Origin: Candidatus Endolissoclinum faulkneri L2 | GTDB lineage: Bacteria > Pseudomonadota > Alphaproteobacteria > Thalassobaculales > Thalassobaculaceae | Direction: 5' to 3' | DNA: 64,000 bases | Assembly: GCF_000319385.1 (NCBI RefSeq) | Contig: NC_019566.1 | Location: 227,015 to 291,014, forward strand | Part shown: piece after piece, positions 40,584 through 51,749 of the stretch | How positions within the stretch are numbered: position 1 is the stretch's first letter | Layout: each line of letters starts with the position of its first letter | The notes under the pieces: generated by a model | The model's database searches: none | Told to the model about the DNA's origin: nothing | The model's input: only the letters and a program-made list of their open reading frames with translations | Translations under genes and position numbers: made by a program

Positions 40584-43186
40584 CTAAAACTCCTTTCTCG
40601 TTTTAGATTTTGCTAGCTTTGACTGACTGAATGAAAACCTTTAAGAAAAAGCATTTTGATCAGCAGCTTATAAAAATAACAAATTAATAAGCCAGTCAAT
40701 AAAGTTCTCTCATTTTAGCCGCATCATTAAAACAGTAAAGATCATTATTCGATGGAGCAGCATTTAATCCATTTTAATCTTTAAATATTTTGCTTACATG
40801 TAATTACAGTATTAACAGATAAAGATAACATTTATTGGTATTTCCAGATTATTAACCAATTAATTTTGCTACGCAATGGGCAGTGCTCTTAGCGAAAATG
40901 CTATTTACAAGTTGTCAATAATCTATGAATGTAGCTGGTGTAACTACTAAATTTTCTAAGATTTTTTTGGTAACAGTTTGAATAATATACCATTATTTCT
41001 TAAGTTTTTTTTACAGTAACGGTATCACTCACTGGGTATCAGTATTATTCACGGAACAATTCCAGCGTCAAGGAAGCGATTGCATTATTTTCTTTAAAAG
41101 TTTATGGATAGCTTATTAAATAAAAAAACAGTAAGCCTTGTACGTTTGTGTAAAATTAACTTAACTGTATTATCTGCCTACATACAATATTATCTTTATG
41201 TTTGACGGCGGACTTTAGCATGGTGCATAATTTGTTGTTTATGCATTATAAAATAATTATTACGGTAACAGCTATTTTTACAGCTTCTAGATTAGAAGCT
41301 AGTGTATGTTCTGCTGCATTCAAGTGGTAAATTTTATTTTAAAAAGGGATTTGCTTTACAAAAAAACGAAAAATCTTACGGAATAAGTTGCCAGCTTTCT
41401 TTTTTATGTAAAAAATAACTTAAAAATTTTTTGCTATACGATAAAAAAACAAGGCTAATGAATTAAATTGTTTTATTGTATAGCAAACAGTGTATATATT
41501 TACTATATTACTTAATTTACTTTAGAGTAATCATATCAATGCCAACTCTATTAGAGAGTAATTTTTTCTGTTTTATGTTATAAAAGATTAATTTTAGAAG
41601 ATTTTGCTGTTCGAATAAATTTAAGGAAAAACTTTTTTCTCAGAAAGACAAAATTTATTATTGCTTTATAACACTAGACTTGATGTTGGCGTCAGCAAGC
41701 TGAGAACAATATTAATTTTTAAGTCATCACTTTTATTTTGAATCAAAGTGTAGGCAAAGCTATAATTGAAAATATAGAAAGTTTAAATGTATTCTTGTTA
41801 CTTGATTAACATTCTTTAGGTTAGATCCGTGTTGCTGTAATCGTTTCCATGTTGATACCATATAGTGTAATGATATTTTAATACATGATAAAAATTAGTA
41901 GATTAAGTTTTTATCCTAGAAATTTAAACATAGTTTTTTTATTGTAATTTGCGGCTGCATTAATAATGCTGAATTTTCTTCAATGATATTGAATGTTTGT
42001 GGTTGATGGTGTAGGTAAATTTGAGTATTTCATAATGTTTAATTCATGATGAAATCAATTTTATTGATAGTTTAGCTAATTAGTTTAATTAACGAGTATA
42101 GAAATGTAATTAATGATCATTAAACTTAACTAAAATTACAGCAACATTTGATTAGGAATGTTAGTCAAGTATTTAAAAAATTAGCTTAGAAACATGTGCA
42201 ATTAACGCCCTTGTGGCTATACCCAAATTAGCTAAATTTTTAGATAATGTGAGGTAAAAAAATGAGTTAGTATCCTCTTCTCTTTCTAAGAAGATATTCT
42301 TGTTTCAAGTTAACCTTTATAATTTTAATCGCCGCGTTTATTGATTTAAATAAATTGTGTTTCGGCTATTGTCAGGCCAGCTATATTATTACTTTAACTT
42401 TTTTGTTTTTTATAAGCAGGCTATTGATATAATATTTTAACTAAAAAATAACACATATTTTAAGTTTATGAATACGATTGGTGATTGGCAGAGATTGGAT
42501 AATATCATGTATGATATTTAATCATTGCTGTTTAACTAAATAACAAGATTATTGTTCCTAATACACTGACTCGTTTAGCTTAATAGTATATTGGTACTGT
42601 TGATTTTTATTCTGATCAATACTTTTCTTACTAAAGATTAATCCTAATACTATACTAATCGCTCAAGAATAGATCTCTCCTTACAGTGTAATTTATGGCT
42701 ATTTATTAGCTTTAACTAAGCTAGCATTTTCCAATGCCAGTTGTTATTTTTCAAGTTCTACAATGTAGATGAGATCTACTCAACAAGAAAACTTAGGTTG
42801 AGTTGATTATTTAGACTAATAGTCAATAATGCGATATTTTAACATATATAATCTCGCAAATATTAATGGTGTATATCTTAAGCTTATATACTGTATTGAA
42901 TTTGATTACTAATTTGTATGTTATTAATAATATTTAACTTATTGCAATTTTTACGTAAGTAATGTAATAGTTTTTGGAGTATTTCTTAATCATTAACATA
43001 ATACGAACATGATTTACCTCCTCACCTGCTATATCAAACCGAATAAAAGAATATCATAAATTTAATTGTGTGTAGTATGTATTTTGTTTGGCATACATTT
43101 AACTATAACACAGTAGAAATTTTAGTGTTTATTTCCTCAAAAGCTCATCTTTTTTAAGTCTGTTGCAATTGTTTAAAATACTATAC
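40584..43186 (-). other. 2.6-kb gene desert upstream of atpB
   Basis: No gene seen; atpI would be expected here. A slightly GC-richer patch near 41020-41100 has short open frames in two registers but no family resemblance. Small hairpins, e.g. ACTCAAC/GTTGAGT near 42777-42803, could be relics or chance. A GCTATAC box like the one before hisI occurs near 41431. Confidence 0.6.
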
Positions 43187-43708
43187 TTATTCAACAGCAT
43201 CCATTGACTTGTTGCGTAGGATAATTGCTTCGCCTAAGGCTTGAAGATGATTTCGTAAATTTATATCATGTACACCAGTGACCTGATCATAGATAGCTTT
43301 TTTTTCCATTTCTTCTAGTTTAACAAAAATTTGTCGTTGTAATTTTGGCGATTTTGCCAGTATACCTTGGCGAATTTGTATTCTAGCTACCGCGCCAAAG
43401 CCTAAGTATCTATTTACTTTATCAATGATTTGAGGAGATAAATACTCGATTTCTAAGGCAGTACCAGGCAGGGAGATGATTTTTAAGATAGCTCCATAAC
43501 TTTCACCATGCGGAAAATGTAGAGATTCAGGAGCACAGCATTGCGCTAGATTAACGCCAACGATTTCTCTCCACCTTCTAGGTACTATTCCCTTTACGAA
43601 TCCACGCTTGTAAAATAGCGGATCAGTTAACTTTGCTGCAAAGCAAGAAAAGGGACGTAATCTGCTATGACGAAGCTTTGTTATTCCAAATCTCTTCTCT
43701 TCTACCAT
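43187..43708 (-). CDS. dciA: DciA-family (DUF721) replicative helicase loader
   Basis: DciA loads the replicative helicase DnaB in bacteria without DnaC or DnaI. 173 residues. The DUF721 core is readable: WREIVGVNLAQCCAPESLHF, then a beta segment (ILKIISLPGTALEIEYL), and IIDKVNRYLGFGAVARIQIRQ. The C-terminal tail is charged and predicted helical. In rhizobia this gene lies between mutY and dsbA/smc; none of these adjoin it here. The family match is by pattern only, so the call is good rather than certain. Confidence 0.82.
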   Translation of the reverse strand: MVEEKRFGITKLRHSRLRPFSCFAAKLTDPLFYKRGFVKGIVPRRWREIVGVNLAQCCAPESLHFPHGESYGAILKIISLPGTALEIEYLSPQIIDKVNRYLGFGAVARIQIRQGILAKSPKLQRQIFVKLEEMEKKAIYDQVTGVHDINLRNHLQALGEAIILRNKSMDAVE

Positions 43709-44975
43709 TTTGCGATGCTTGTTTTTAAACTTAATACACTAATCTTAATAATTGTTATGGAATGTTGATCTGTACTTTTGTAAAGTCTGCATGGTAATGA
43801 GTGTCATTAATGATTGTAATTATTGTTTAATATCTTCTGTACTGCTTATGTCGTATGTTCTATTTGAAGGGTAAATGATTATTTTGCATGCTTTTAGCGC
43901 ATAGTCGCTTAACTAATGTTAAGTTGAAATTAAGCTATATTTTTACCACAAGTATTAGAAAAATTGAATAAAATAGCGCATATTTAGTTGAGGAACAATT
44001 ATTTTTATCAATCAATTTATTCTAAATTATAGTGTTTTATCCTCAGTAGGTTTACAGATATGCATTGTTAATTTTGCTTATTCTTTCCACATTAATCAAT
44101 GACTGAAGTTTGACTGGGTGATTGGAGTTTAGAAAGATGATTAAGTCTCTAATCATATTATCTTCATTCAAGATAATTAGTTAATTAAATAATCTAAAGC
44201 ATCTGACTATTTATAATTTTTACAGCAGATATATATACTGCATTGGATTAAAGAATATAAAATATTATTTTTTATTAATATTTCCTAATATATCCAAAAT
44301 ATATAATTTTATTAGATAATAATAAAACTATAATTTTATTCTTCTACAAAATTTATAGATAAAGTTACTAAGTAATTTTTATCATTAATTAGCGCTATAC
44401 TTTTAGCATTTACTGCATAATGCAGCAATTAAGTTGTTTTTCAGCTTTCGTAAGGGTTATCACTAGATCTTAGCTGCATTCGCTTTCACTATCAATTATA
44501 CATTTCCCCGCATTAGCTACGTAATGGCTAAGCATTTGTTACCTTAATTATAGTGTGTTAGCGAGTAAAACTAACTCGATTGTTAATTTGTAATTTGTAT
44601 ACTGCGCTTTCATTGTACTTACGAGAACATATTTTGTATATGCTTAGATAAAAATACTGTAGATTAACAGGTAAATTGACGTCCATATGATTAGACCAAT
44701 TGTACTTCGTTTAATTATTTTTAATGTACTATGGTGATTTAGGGACTATTGACTTTATAAACTTGCCTTGAGAAATAGTTTTTAGTAAAAATTATAAATT
44801 TGCATAATTATGGTAATGAATACTAATAGTTCTCTTGAATTGTATATTTTTGATTGATTTCTTGTGGCAAAATTTTTTCTGTTAGCCTTTAATATAGTTA
44901 ATTAATTTTTAACAGGCATGACATTATTATAATAATTTGTTTTTTCATGTATATAATATAGTTTAAGAGGATCTT
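43709..44975 (-). other. 1.3-kb spacer between dciA and the aminotransferase
   Basis: No gene seen on either strand; mutY would be the expected neighbour of dciA. A GC-richer patch near 44440-44540 might be a relic but has stops in all frames I tried. Confidence 0.55.
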
Positions 44976-46292
44976 GTGAACCCAATAAAATTGAATAATC
45001 TTGAATCTTTTTGGATGCCATTTACTGCTAATCGTGATTTTAAACATAATCCTCGCCTTTTTGTAAAAGCTGAAGGAGTATATTATACCACTGCAGATGG
45101 TCAAGAAATACTAGATGGTACCTCAGGATTGTGGTGCTCGAATGCTGGACATTGTCGTATATCAATTGTTGATGCAATAAAAAAACAGTCAGCAATCCTT
45201 GACTTTGCTCCATCATTCCAGATAGGATCTCCTTTATCATTCGAGTTTGCTGAACGTTTAATTCATATGAAGGAGGGTTTTAGTCACGTTTTTTTTACTA
45301 ATTCTGGATCAGAGTCTGTTGATACTGCATTGAAGATTGCTTTAGCTTATCAGTACTCCCGGGGCAGTGGGACACGTACTAAGTTTATTGCACGCGAGCG
45401 AAGCTATCATGGGGTTAATTTTGGAGGCATTTCGATCGGCGGAATTGCAGCTAATCGCAAGCAATTTAATAACTTGTTAAATGGTGTTTACCATATATGT
45501 GATACCCATAATATCAAACATAATGCTTACAGTAAAGGTGAGCCGGAATGGGGTATACATTTAGCGGATGATTTAGAACGGTTGGTTGTTTTACATGACC
45601 CATCGACTATAGCTGCTGTTATTGTGGAACCATTAGCAGGATCTACAGGTGTTCTTATCCCTCCGAAGGGATACTTGAGTCGTTTACGAGAGATCTGTGA
45701 TGTACACGATATACTACTGATTTTTGATGAGGTGATTACTGGTTTTGGACGTCTCGGTACGGCATTCGCTAGCGATTATTTTGCTGTAAGACCTGATATT
45801 TTTACCACAGCTAAAGGAATCACGAATGGTACAGTTCCTATGGGAGCAGTATTTTGCCGCAATGGTATTTATGAAGCTTTTATGGATGCGCCGGAAAGTG
45901 CTATTGAGTTATTTCACGGATATACATGTTCTGGTCATCCACTCGCTTGCGCTGCAGGCCTTGCTACTATTGAATTATACCAAAATGAAGGACTATTTAC
46001 GAGATCAGCTGAATTAGCACATTACTTTCAAGAAGCTGTGCATTCCTTAAAAGGCAGCAGATATGTTGTTGATATTCGTAATCTTGGCATGGTTGCTGGA
46101 ATTGAATTGGAAAGTGTTCATAACAAACCTACCGTTCGTGCACTTGAGGCTTTCAAGCAATGCTATAATAAAGGTTTATTGGTTCGCGCTACCGGTGATA
46201 CCATTGCTTTATCGCCTCCATTAATAATTGAAAAGAATCAAATTGACTTTATTGTCGATGTCATTAGCATGGTATTGAGAAATATCAGTTGA
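44976..46292 (+). CDS. Omega-amino acid (beta-alanine):pyruvate aminotransferase
   Basis: Class III PLP aminotransferase; the closest known pattern interconverts beta-alanine plus pyruvate and malonate semialdehyde plus alanine. 438 residues. The subgroup signature WMPFTANRDFKHNPRLF opens the protein; next come FFTNSGSESVDTALKIA (phosphate binding), SYHGVNFGGISIGG, IFDEVITGFGRLG (aspartate to the PLP nitrogen), and the PLP lysine in TTAKGITNGTVPMGAV. The start is GTG at 44976 with AGAGG before it. Alternative: a diamine or DAPA aminotransferase; the N-terminal signature favours omega-amino acid:pyruvate. It stands alone, with tRNA-Pro downstream on the other strand. Confidence 0.88.
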   Translation: MNPIKLNNLESFWMPFTANRDFKHNPRLFVKAEGVYYTTADGQEILDGTSGLWCSNAGHCRISIVDAIKKQSAILDFAPSFQIGSPLSFEFAERLIHMKEGFSHVFFTNSGSESVDTALKIALAYQYSRGSGTRTKFIARERSYHGVNFGGISIGGIAANRKQFNNLLNGVYHICDTHNIKHNAYSKGEPEWGIHLADDLERLVVLHDPSTIAAVIVEPLAGSTGVLIPPKGYLSRLREICDVHDILLIFDEVITGFGRLGTAFASDYFAVRPDIFTTAKGITNGTVPMGAVFCRNGIYEAFMDAPESAIELFHGYTCSGHPLACAAGLATIELYQNEGLFTRSAELAHYFQEAVHSLKGSRYVVDIRNLGMVAGIELESVHNKPTVRALEAFKQCYNKGLLVRATGDTIALSPPLIIEKNQIDFIVDVISMVLRNIS

Positions 46293-46761
46293 TTGCTATC
46301 AATAACTGTTACTGCACTTTATTTTTGTTTTTTATTTTAATTTTTTAGAGGAATTGATTGTTCTTTTTTTCGGAACTTTCTATGCTTAACACAGCGTTTG
46401 CATATAAATAATGTAATTTAATAATATTAGGATTACTCAGTTTAGGTTAGATGAGGTATTAAAAATTGTTTGATTCGATTAGATATTTTTTTGCATTTAG
46501 AAAAATGCTAGCTTATAAAAAATTTGGATAGCAGATTAATTAGTACTAGTTAGTTTTATATATTGCTACAATGATAAATAGCTAAAAAAGTAAAAATTAT
46601 TGCTGAGATAAGTTTATTTGCAATGATGTTTATTTTAATAATAACTAGTTTTATTCCACGTTATTTTTGGTACAAAAAGAATTATGGAATCTAAAGATAA
46701 ATACGTTAATTGAATGCTGATTGATTTTTTTTAAATAAATTATCATGTCGTGATATCTTAA
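46293..46761 (+). other. Spacer between the aminotransferase and tRNA-Pro
   Basis: AT-rich; no gene or clear terminator seen. Confidence 0.55.
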
Positions 46762-46835
46762 TCGGGGAGAGAGGATTTGAACCTCCGGCCCCTGCCTCCC
46801 GAAGGCAGTGCTCTACCATGCTGAGCTACTCCCCG
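46762..46835 (-). tRNA. tRNA-Pro (anticodon CGG)
   Basis: Complete 74-base cloverleaf: acceptor CGGGGAG / CTCCCCG, D stem GCTC / GAGC, anticodon stem CTGCC / GGCAG with loop TTCGGGA (anticodon CGG followed by G37), T loop TTCAAAT, discriminator A. CCA not encoded. It reads CCG; the other proline codons need another tRNA outside the window. Confidence 0.96.
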
Positions 46836-47492
46836 AATAAATTAGTTATCAAGTTTGACTTTATTGATTATATTGTTAAATATCTATAATTTATCTATAT
46901 AACGCTAAATTTTTTTTGCTAATTATAAAAGCATCTTTAAAAATTCTTGTTTAGTATATTAAACGCGATATTTATTATATGAATAACGCATATTGTTTAT
47001 ATATTTAAATTATTATTGAATAGTTAACATGTTAAATCGTTTGAACATAACTCAATTATAATCTTTCTTGACGAAAGAAATTTCGTTAGCTTATATAAAA
47101 TTAATCAACTTTTGAATTATAATATTCGATATTAGCAATATTTTTCTTTACTATTCTTTATATCCGCAAGCGATAAATTTAGGCAAATGCTTTCATAATT
47201 CATTTTCTCGGACGATTCTCTAACAGTTTATTACTACGTATTATGGTACGTTTGGTCACAGATTATCTGCACAAACGCTATACTTACAACAAGCGAGCAG
47301 TGTAATTGCACTTAAAAAAAAGTATCGAAGTGTTTAAAAAATTTAGATTAATAGACTTGTTGACAACATGAGTATTATCCCTAATACTTAGTATGTTATA
47401 TTATGTCATGTTGCAAGTTAAGATTATACCATTTCAATCAAGATTATTAGAGTAGTTTGAAAGCTATGCTTAAGAATGCTATAACTTTTTAA
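46836..47492 (-). other. Spacer between tRNA-Pro and metH
   Basis: AT-rich, no gene seen. A GC-richer patch near 47245-47310 contains a GCTATAC box. Confidence 0.55.
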
Positions 47493-50132
47493 TTAGAATT
47501 TAATCTCGCTTTTCTCCGTATCGTAGGCAAGCGATGAAGCTAACCAACGCTCTATTAATTTTGTTGACATTCCCTTACGCTGAGCATAATCTTCCACTTG
47601 ATCTCGATCAATTTTACCAAGTCCGAAATAACGAGCAGATGGATGAGAGAAATACCAACCAGAAACCGATGCAGCTGGCCACATAGCAAATGATTTAGTT
47701 AAATTAACACCTACTTGCTTTTCGGCGTCCAGCAAATCAAATAAAGTTCTCTTTTCAGTGTGGTCCGGACAGGCTGGATAGCCAGGAGCTGGACGAATTC
47801 CTTGGTAATCTTCTGCGATGAGACTATCGTTAGATAGATCCTCAGTAGTTGCATAACCCCAAAATTCGCGACGTACTCTTTCGTGTAAACGCTCAGCAAA
47901 AGCCTCTGCAAGACGGTCTGCCAGCGCTTTTAAGAGAATAGAATTGTATACATCTCCAATTTCCTCGAAATTTTTGGCCCTTTCTTGAATTTCTTTGCCA
48001 GCGGTAACAGTAAATCCTCCTAGCCAATCATCACCATTAGGTGATATATAGTCAGATAAAGCTAAATTTGCCCTATTTGATCTAGGCGGAATTTGTTGAC
48101 GTAAAGTGTGCACAACAAACTCACCATTATCGGTTGTTAACCGGATGTCGTCCATATCAGATTTTGCCGCCCAAAACCCTATCACTGCACGAGGCCTAGC
48201 CCACTTATTATCTATTATTTGCTTTAACATATCTTTAGCGTCGTTCCACAATGACCTAGCGGCTTTGCCAACAAGTGGATCATCGATAATATCAGGAAAA
48301 CGCCCGCGCAGCTCCCAAGTAGTGAAAAAGGGTTGCCAATCGATTCTATTGATCAATTCTTGTAGTGGATAGCCATCAAATACCTTAATACCTTCAAAAG
48401 TAGGCTTCGGCGGTTGATAATTGCTCCATTCAAATTTCGATCGGTTAGATCGAGCGTCACCTATGGTAATACGATTACGATCGATGCGACTAATGTATCG
48501 TTTCTTAGCCATAGTTTGGTATTCAGCGCGAATACTTTTCGCATAGGCAGAGCGTCTATCGCGCGATAGCAATGCCTGAACTACTCCTACTGAACGACTA
48601 GCATCTGTTACATGGACAACAGGTCCGTTATATGTTGGATCAATTTTTACAGCTGTATGCATCTTTGAAGTTGTCGCCCCACCAATTAGCAATGGCAATT
48701 CTAATTTTGCACGCTGCATTTCAGATCCGACATATACCATCTCATCTAAGCTTGGAGTAATTAAACCTGAAAGACCAATAATATCTACTTTTTCTTTAGC
48801 GGCAACTTCTAATATTTTTGCGCAGGATACCATAACTCCCAGATCAATAACCTGATAGTTATTACACTGCAGTACAACACCAACGATGTTTTTGCCTATG
48901 TCGTGAACATCGCCATTGACAGTAGCCATTAAGATCTTGCCTTTGCTATGGTGATCCTCATTTTTTTGCTTTTCGATATAAGGTAACAGGATAGAGACAG
49001 CTTTTTTCATAACACGTGCTGATTTTACTACTTGAGGTAAGAACATCTTTCCAGCGCCAAACAAGTCACCTACTAGGTTCATGCCGTTCATTAGCGGTAT
49101 TTCAATAACTTGAATTGGCTTGTCGTATTTTTGTCGCGCTTCCTCTACATCTATTTCAATAAAATCGCTAATGCCATGTATTAAAGCATGCTCTAGGCGC
49201 TCATCTACGGTCTGTTCACGCCATGTATTGTCAATTATCTTAGTAATTCCAGTAGAACCGCGATACCTTTCGGCAATTTCTAGCATTCGGTCAGTAGCAT
49301 TTTGAGATCGGTTCAGTAGAACATCCTCAATTCGTTCTCGCAAATCTTCAGGGATGTCCTGATATCCTGGCAGAGATCCGGCATTAACGATGGCCATATC
49401 CAGTCCAGCTTTGATTGCATGGTACAGGAAGCAAGTGTGCATAGCTTCACGCACCATGTTATTGCCGCGGAATGCAAAAGAAACGTTCGATACGCCTCCT
49501 GAAACATGAACGTGTGGTAGGTTTTGTTTAATCAATTTAGTGCCTTCAAAGAAGGCTAGTGCGTAATCGTTATGCTCATCGATACCAGTTGCCACAGCAA
49601 AGATGTTCGGGTCAAAGATGATATCCTCGGGAGGAAAATCAATTTCTTTTACCAGAATGTCATATGCTCGCTTGCAAATCTCGTATTTGCGTTTAGCGGT
49701 TTCAGCTTGGCCTTTTTCATCAAAAGCCATAACTACCATAGCTGCTCCATAGCGATGTACTAATCTAGCCTGCTTAAGAAACTGCTCTTCGCCTTCTTTC
49801 AAGCTTATTGAATTGACAATACTTTTGCCCTGCAGGCATTTCAGACCAGCTTCTATCACTGACCATTTAGAACTATCTATCATGATAGGAACACGACTAA
49901 TGTCTGGCTCACTGGCGATCAAATTTAAGTATCTAGACATTTCAGCTTCGCTGTTGAGTAAGCCTTCGTCCATGTTCACGTCAAGGATTTGAGCACCACC
50001 ATCTACCTGCTGGCGGGCAATTTCAAGAGCAGTATCATATTGCTTTTCGGAGATTAGCTTGCGGAAACGTACTGAGCCAGTAACGTTAGTTCGTTCTCCT
50101 ATATTAACAAATGTACCAGTATTTTCTGTCAC
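47493..50132 (-). CDS. metH: Cobalamin-dependent methionine synthase, C-terminal part (pterin, cobalamin and activation domains)
   Basis: Second half of MetH, 879 residues. The methyltetrahydrofolate (pterin) domain starts at once with [13 protein letters not shown]; the cap and B12-binding Rossmann domains follow with [12 protein letters not shown] (residues 407-418, histidine ligand to cobalt) and [12 protein letters not shown]; the SAM-binding activation domain ends the protein with [15 protein letters not shown]. Start GTG at 50132 overlaps the TGA of the upstream half in GTGA, with AAGGAG 6 bases before. The two halves together are 1232 residues, the normal MetH length. Different frames mean a frameshift in the linker made the split. 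All catalytic motifs survive, so a working two-subunit enzyme is likely. Confidence 0.95.
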   Translation of the reverse strand: MTENTGTFVNIGERTNVTGSVRFRKLISEKQYDTALEIARQQVDGGAQILDVNMDEGLLNSEAEMSRYLNLIASEPDISRVPIMIDSSKWSVIEAGLKCLQGKSIVNSISLKEGEEQFLKQARLVHRYGAAMVVMAFDEKGQAETAKRKYEICKRAYDILVKEIDFPPEDIIFDPNIFAVATGIDEHNDYALAFFEGTKLIKQNLPHVHVSGGVSNVSFAFRGNNMVREAMHTCFLYHAIKAGLDMAIVNAGSLPGYQDIPEDLRERIEDVLLNRSQNATDRMLEIAERYRGSTGITKIIDNTWREQTVDERLEHALIHGISDFIEIDVEEARQKYDKPIQVIEIPLMNGMNLVGDLFGAGKMFLPQVVKSARVMKKAVSILLPYIEKQKNEDHHSKGKILMATVNGDVHDIGKNIVGVVLQCNNYQVIDLGVMVSCAKILEVAAKEKVDIIGLSGLITPSLDEMVYVGSEMQRAKLELPLLIGGATTSKMHTAVKIDPTYNGPVVHVTDASRSVGVVQALLSRDRRSAYAKSIRAEYQTMAKKRYISRIDRNRITIGDARSNRSKFEWSNYQPPKPTFEGIKVFDGYPLQELINRIDWQPFFTTWELRGRFPDIIDDPLVGKAARSLWNDAKDMLKQIIDNKWARPRAVIGFWAAKSDMDDIRLTTDNGEFVVHTLRQQIPPRSNRANLALSDYISPNGDDWLGGFTVTAGKEIQERAKNFEEIGDVYNSILLKALADRLAEAFAERLHERVRREFWGYATTEDLSNDSLIAEDYQGIRPAPGYPACPDHTEKRTLFDLLDAEKQVGVNLTKSFAMWPAASVSGWYFSHPSARYFGLGKIDRDQVEDYAQRKGMSTKLIERWLASSLAYDTEKSEIKF

Positions 50133-51190
50133 AATGCGCTCCTTAGATCAAATGGCTCAAGACCGGATAATCGTAGTTGGCTTGATAGATGAGGTACAAT
50201 GCGCGGGGCTATGCCACTCAGACTATTGGCAATTGCTGCTATATGCGCCGGAGTTGTCCCACAACAACCGCCTACTATATTCACCAGCCCTTCTTTTGCC
50301 CATTCTGCAATATGACAAGCGGTCTGTTCTGGTTTCTCGTCATAGCCGCCGAATTCGTTTGGTAATCCAGCATTAGGATATGCAGAGATTCTGACATCAG
50401 CTACTCGAGATAGCTCTGCTATGTGCGGGCGTAGATCTTTCGCTCCTAGTGCACAATTAAAGCCAACGCTAAAAGGATTGGCGTGACGTAGCGAATTCCA
50501 GAACGCTTCTGGCGTTTGTCCAGAGAGTGTTCGACCCGAAAGATCAGTAATAGTACCACTAATCATAATCGGTAGTTTAATATCTAATTTGTCAAATGCT
50601 TGTTCGATTGCAAACAAAGCCGCTTTGGCATTAAGTGTATCGAAGATAGTCTCAACCAGAATTATATCAACACCGCCTTCGATCAGCCCTAAAGTTGCTT
50701 CAAGATAAGCATCGCGAAGTTTATCAAACGTGACGTTGCGTGCCCCTGGATCAGAAACGTTTGGTGAGATTGATGCGGTACGGTTCGTCGGTCCAAGAGA
50801 TCCAGCGACGAAAGTAGCTATCCCCTTTGCAGCGCGCACTTTGTCAGCAGCACTGCGGGCTATTCTTGCACCTTCTACATTAATTTCTTTTGCTAAATGA
50901 GAAAGACCATAATCCGCCTGGCTGATTGAAGTAGCATTGAAAGTATTAGTTTGAATGATATCAGAGCCAGCATTAAAATACTGAAGATGTATATGTTCAA
51001 TTTTCTCTGGCTGAGATAAGTTCAAGATATCATTGTCTCCCTTCAGAGTATGGCTCGCATCAGTGAAGCGATCTCCGCGGAAATCATTCTCTGTTAAGCT
51101 CATTTCTTGAATCATAGTACCCATAGCACCGTCTAGGATTACGATCCTCTGTTGAGCAAGATGCGAAAGTTCCAATGCTCCTGCGGTCAT
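50129..51190 (-). CDS. metH: Cobalamin-dependent methionine synthase, N-terminal part (homocysteine-binding domain)
   Basis: First half of MetH, 353 residues: the zinc-dependent homocysteine methyltransferase barrel. It begins with [14 protein letters not shown] and carries the zinc cysteines in [15 protein letters not shown] (about residue 248) and [11 protein letters not shown] (about residue 312). It ends [13 protein letters not shown], just past the conserved LSGLEPF that leads into the pterin domain in one-piece MetH. GGAG lies 8 bases before the ATG. The two pieces overlap by four bases and share one transcript. Split forms of this enzyme are known in some Rhodobacterales; in rhizobia it is normally one chain. 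Confidence 0.95.
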   Translation of the reverse strand: MTAGALELSHLAQQRIVILDGAMGTMIQEMSLTENDFRGDRFTDASHTLKGDNDILNLSQPEKIEHIHLQYFNAGSDIIQTNTFNATSISQADYGLSHLAKEINVEGARIARSAADKVRAAKGIATFVAGSLGPTNRTASISPNVSDPGARNVTFDKLRDAYLEATLGLIEGGVDIILVETIFDTLNAKAALFAIEQAFDKLDIKLPIMISGTITDLSGRTLSGQTPEAFWNSLRHANPFSVGFNCALGAKDLRPHIAELSRVADVRISAYPNAGLPNEFGGYDEKPEQTACHIAEWAKEGLVNIVGGCCGTTPAHIAAIANSLSGIAPRIVPHLSSQLRLSGLEPFDLRSAL

Positions 51191-51749
51191 AAAGTTTCTC
51201 CAAATTTATCAAAATGCACAAGCAATCCTCCATACCTCTGTTTAGAGTTTCAGCAATTAGATTAAAAAGTCATAGTTTACTCTAGCAAATTCACAACTGA
51301 TAAGGGCTATCTATTGTTGGTGAAGAAGGTACGAAAGGAATAAAAAGCTATTATTTATCATAAAAATAACCTATTAAGAATAATTTATTATTTGCGATAA
51401 CCTAATGTTTTAAGCTAAATTTAGTCTTTTGTATTTTAACTACCAGCTTCAATATCACAAGTATAAGTAGTAAGTTACATAAAAATATTCTAAATTAGCT
51501 TTTGTTTTTTTTTCATATTTCAATATCGTAATTAACTTCATATTGACACATTATTAAGTTAATCAGCCAATTAATAAATTCACTCAAAGTTAAAGATCAT
51601 AACAATATGAGAGTATTAGTTTTATAAATCTATATCAGCGCATTAAAAGCAACATTAACTCATAAACGAATAAAAACTTGCAAATCAGTGAGTAGAATGG
51701 TATCAAGCAGTATTTTTTATCGCTTATGGTGCAGATGAATAGCCAATAA
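51191..51749 (-). other. AT-rich spacer between metF and metH
   Basis: No gene seen. The metH leader (about 51191-51260) is GC-richer with GGAGGATTGC near 51225, but I see no riboswitch fold I can name. Confidence 0.5.

Noticed and set aside
35310-44975. tmRNA, RNase P RNA, SRP RNA or 6S RNA hidden in the large deserts
   Set aside because: I looked for their conserved cores on both strands (such as the RNase P AAAGTCCGGGC element) and found none; a covariance search would be decisive.
47493-51190. metH as a plain pseudogene because it is broken into two ORFs
   Set aside because: Both halves are long, keep every catalytic motif, have good ribosome-binding sites and meet in a coupled GTGA overlap exactly at a domain border.
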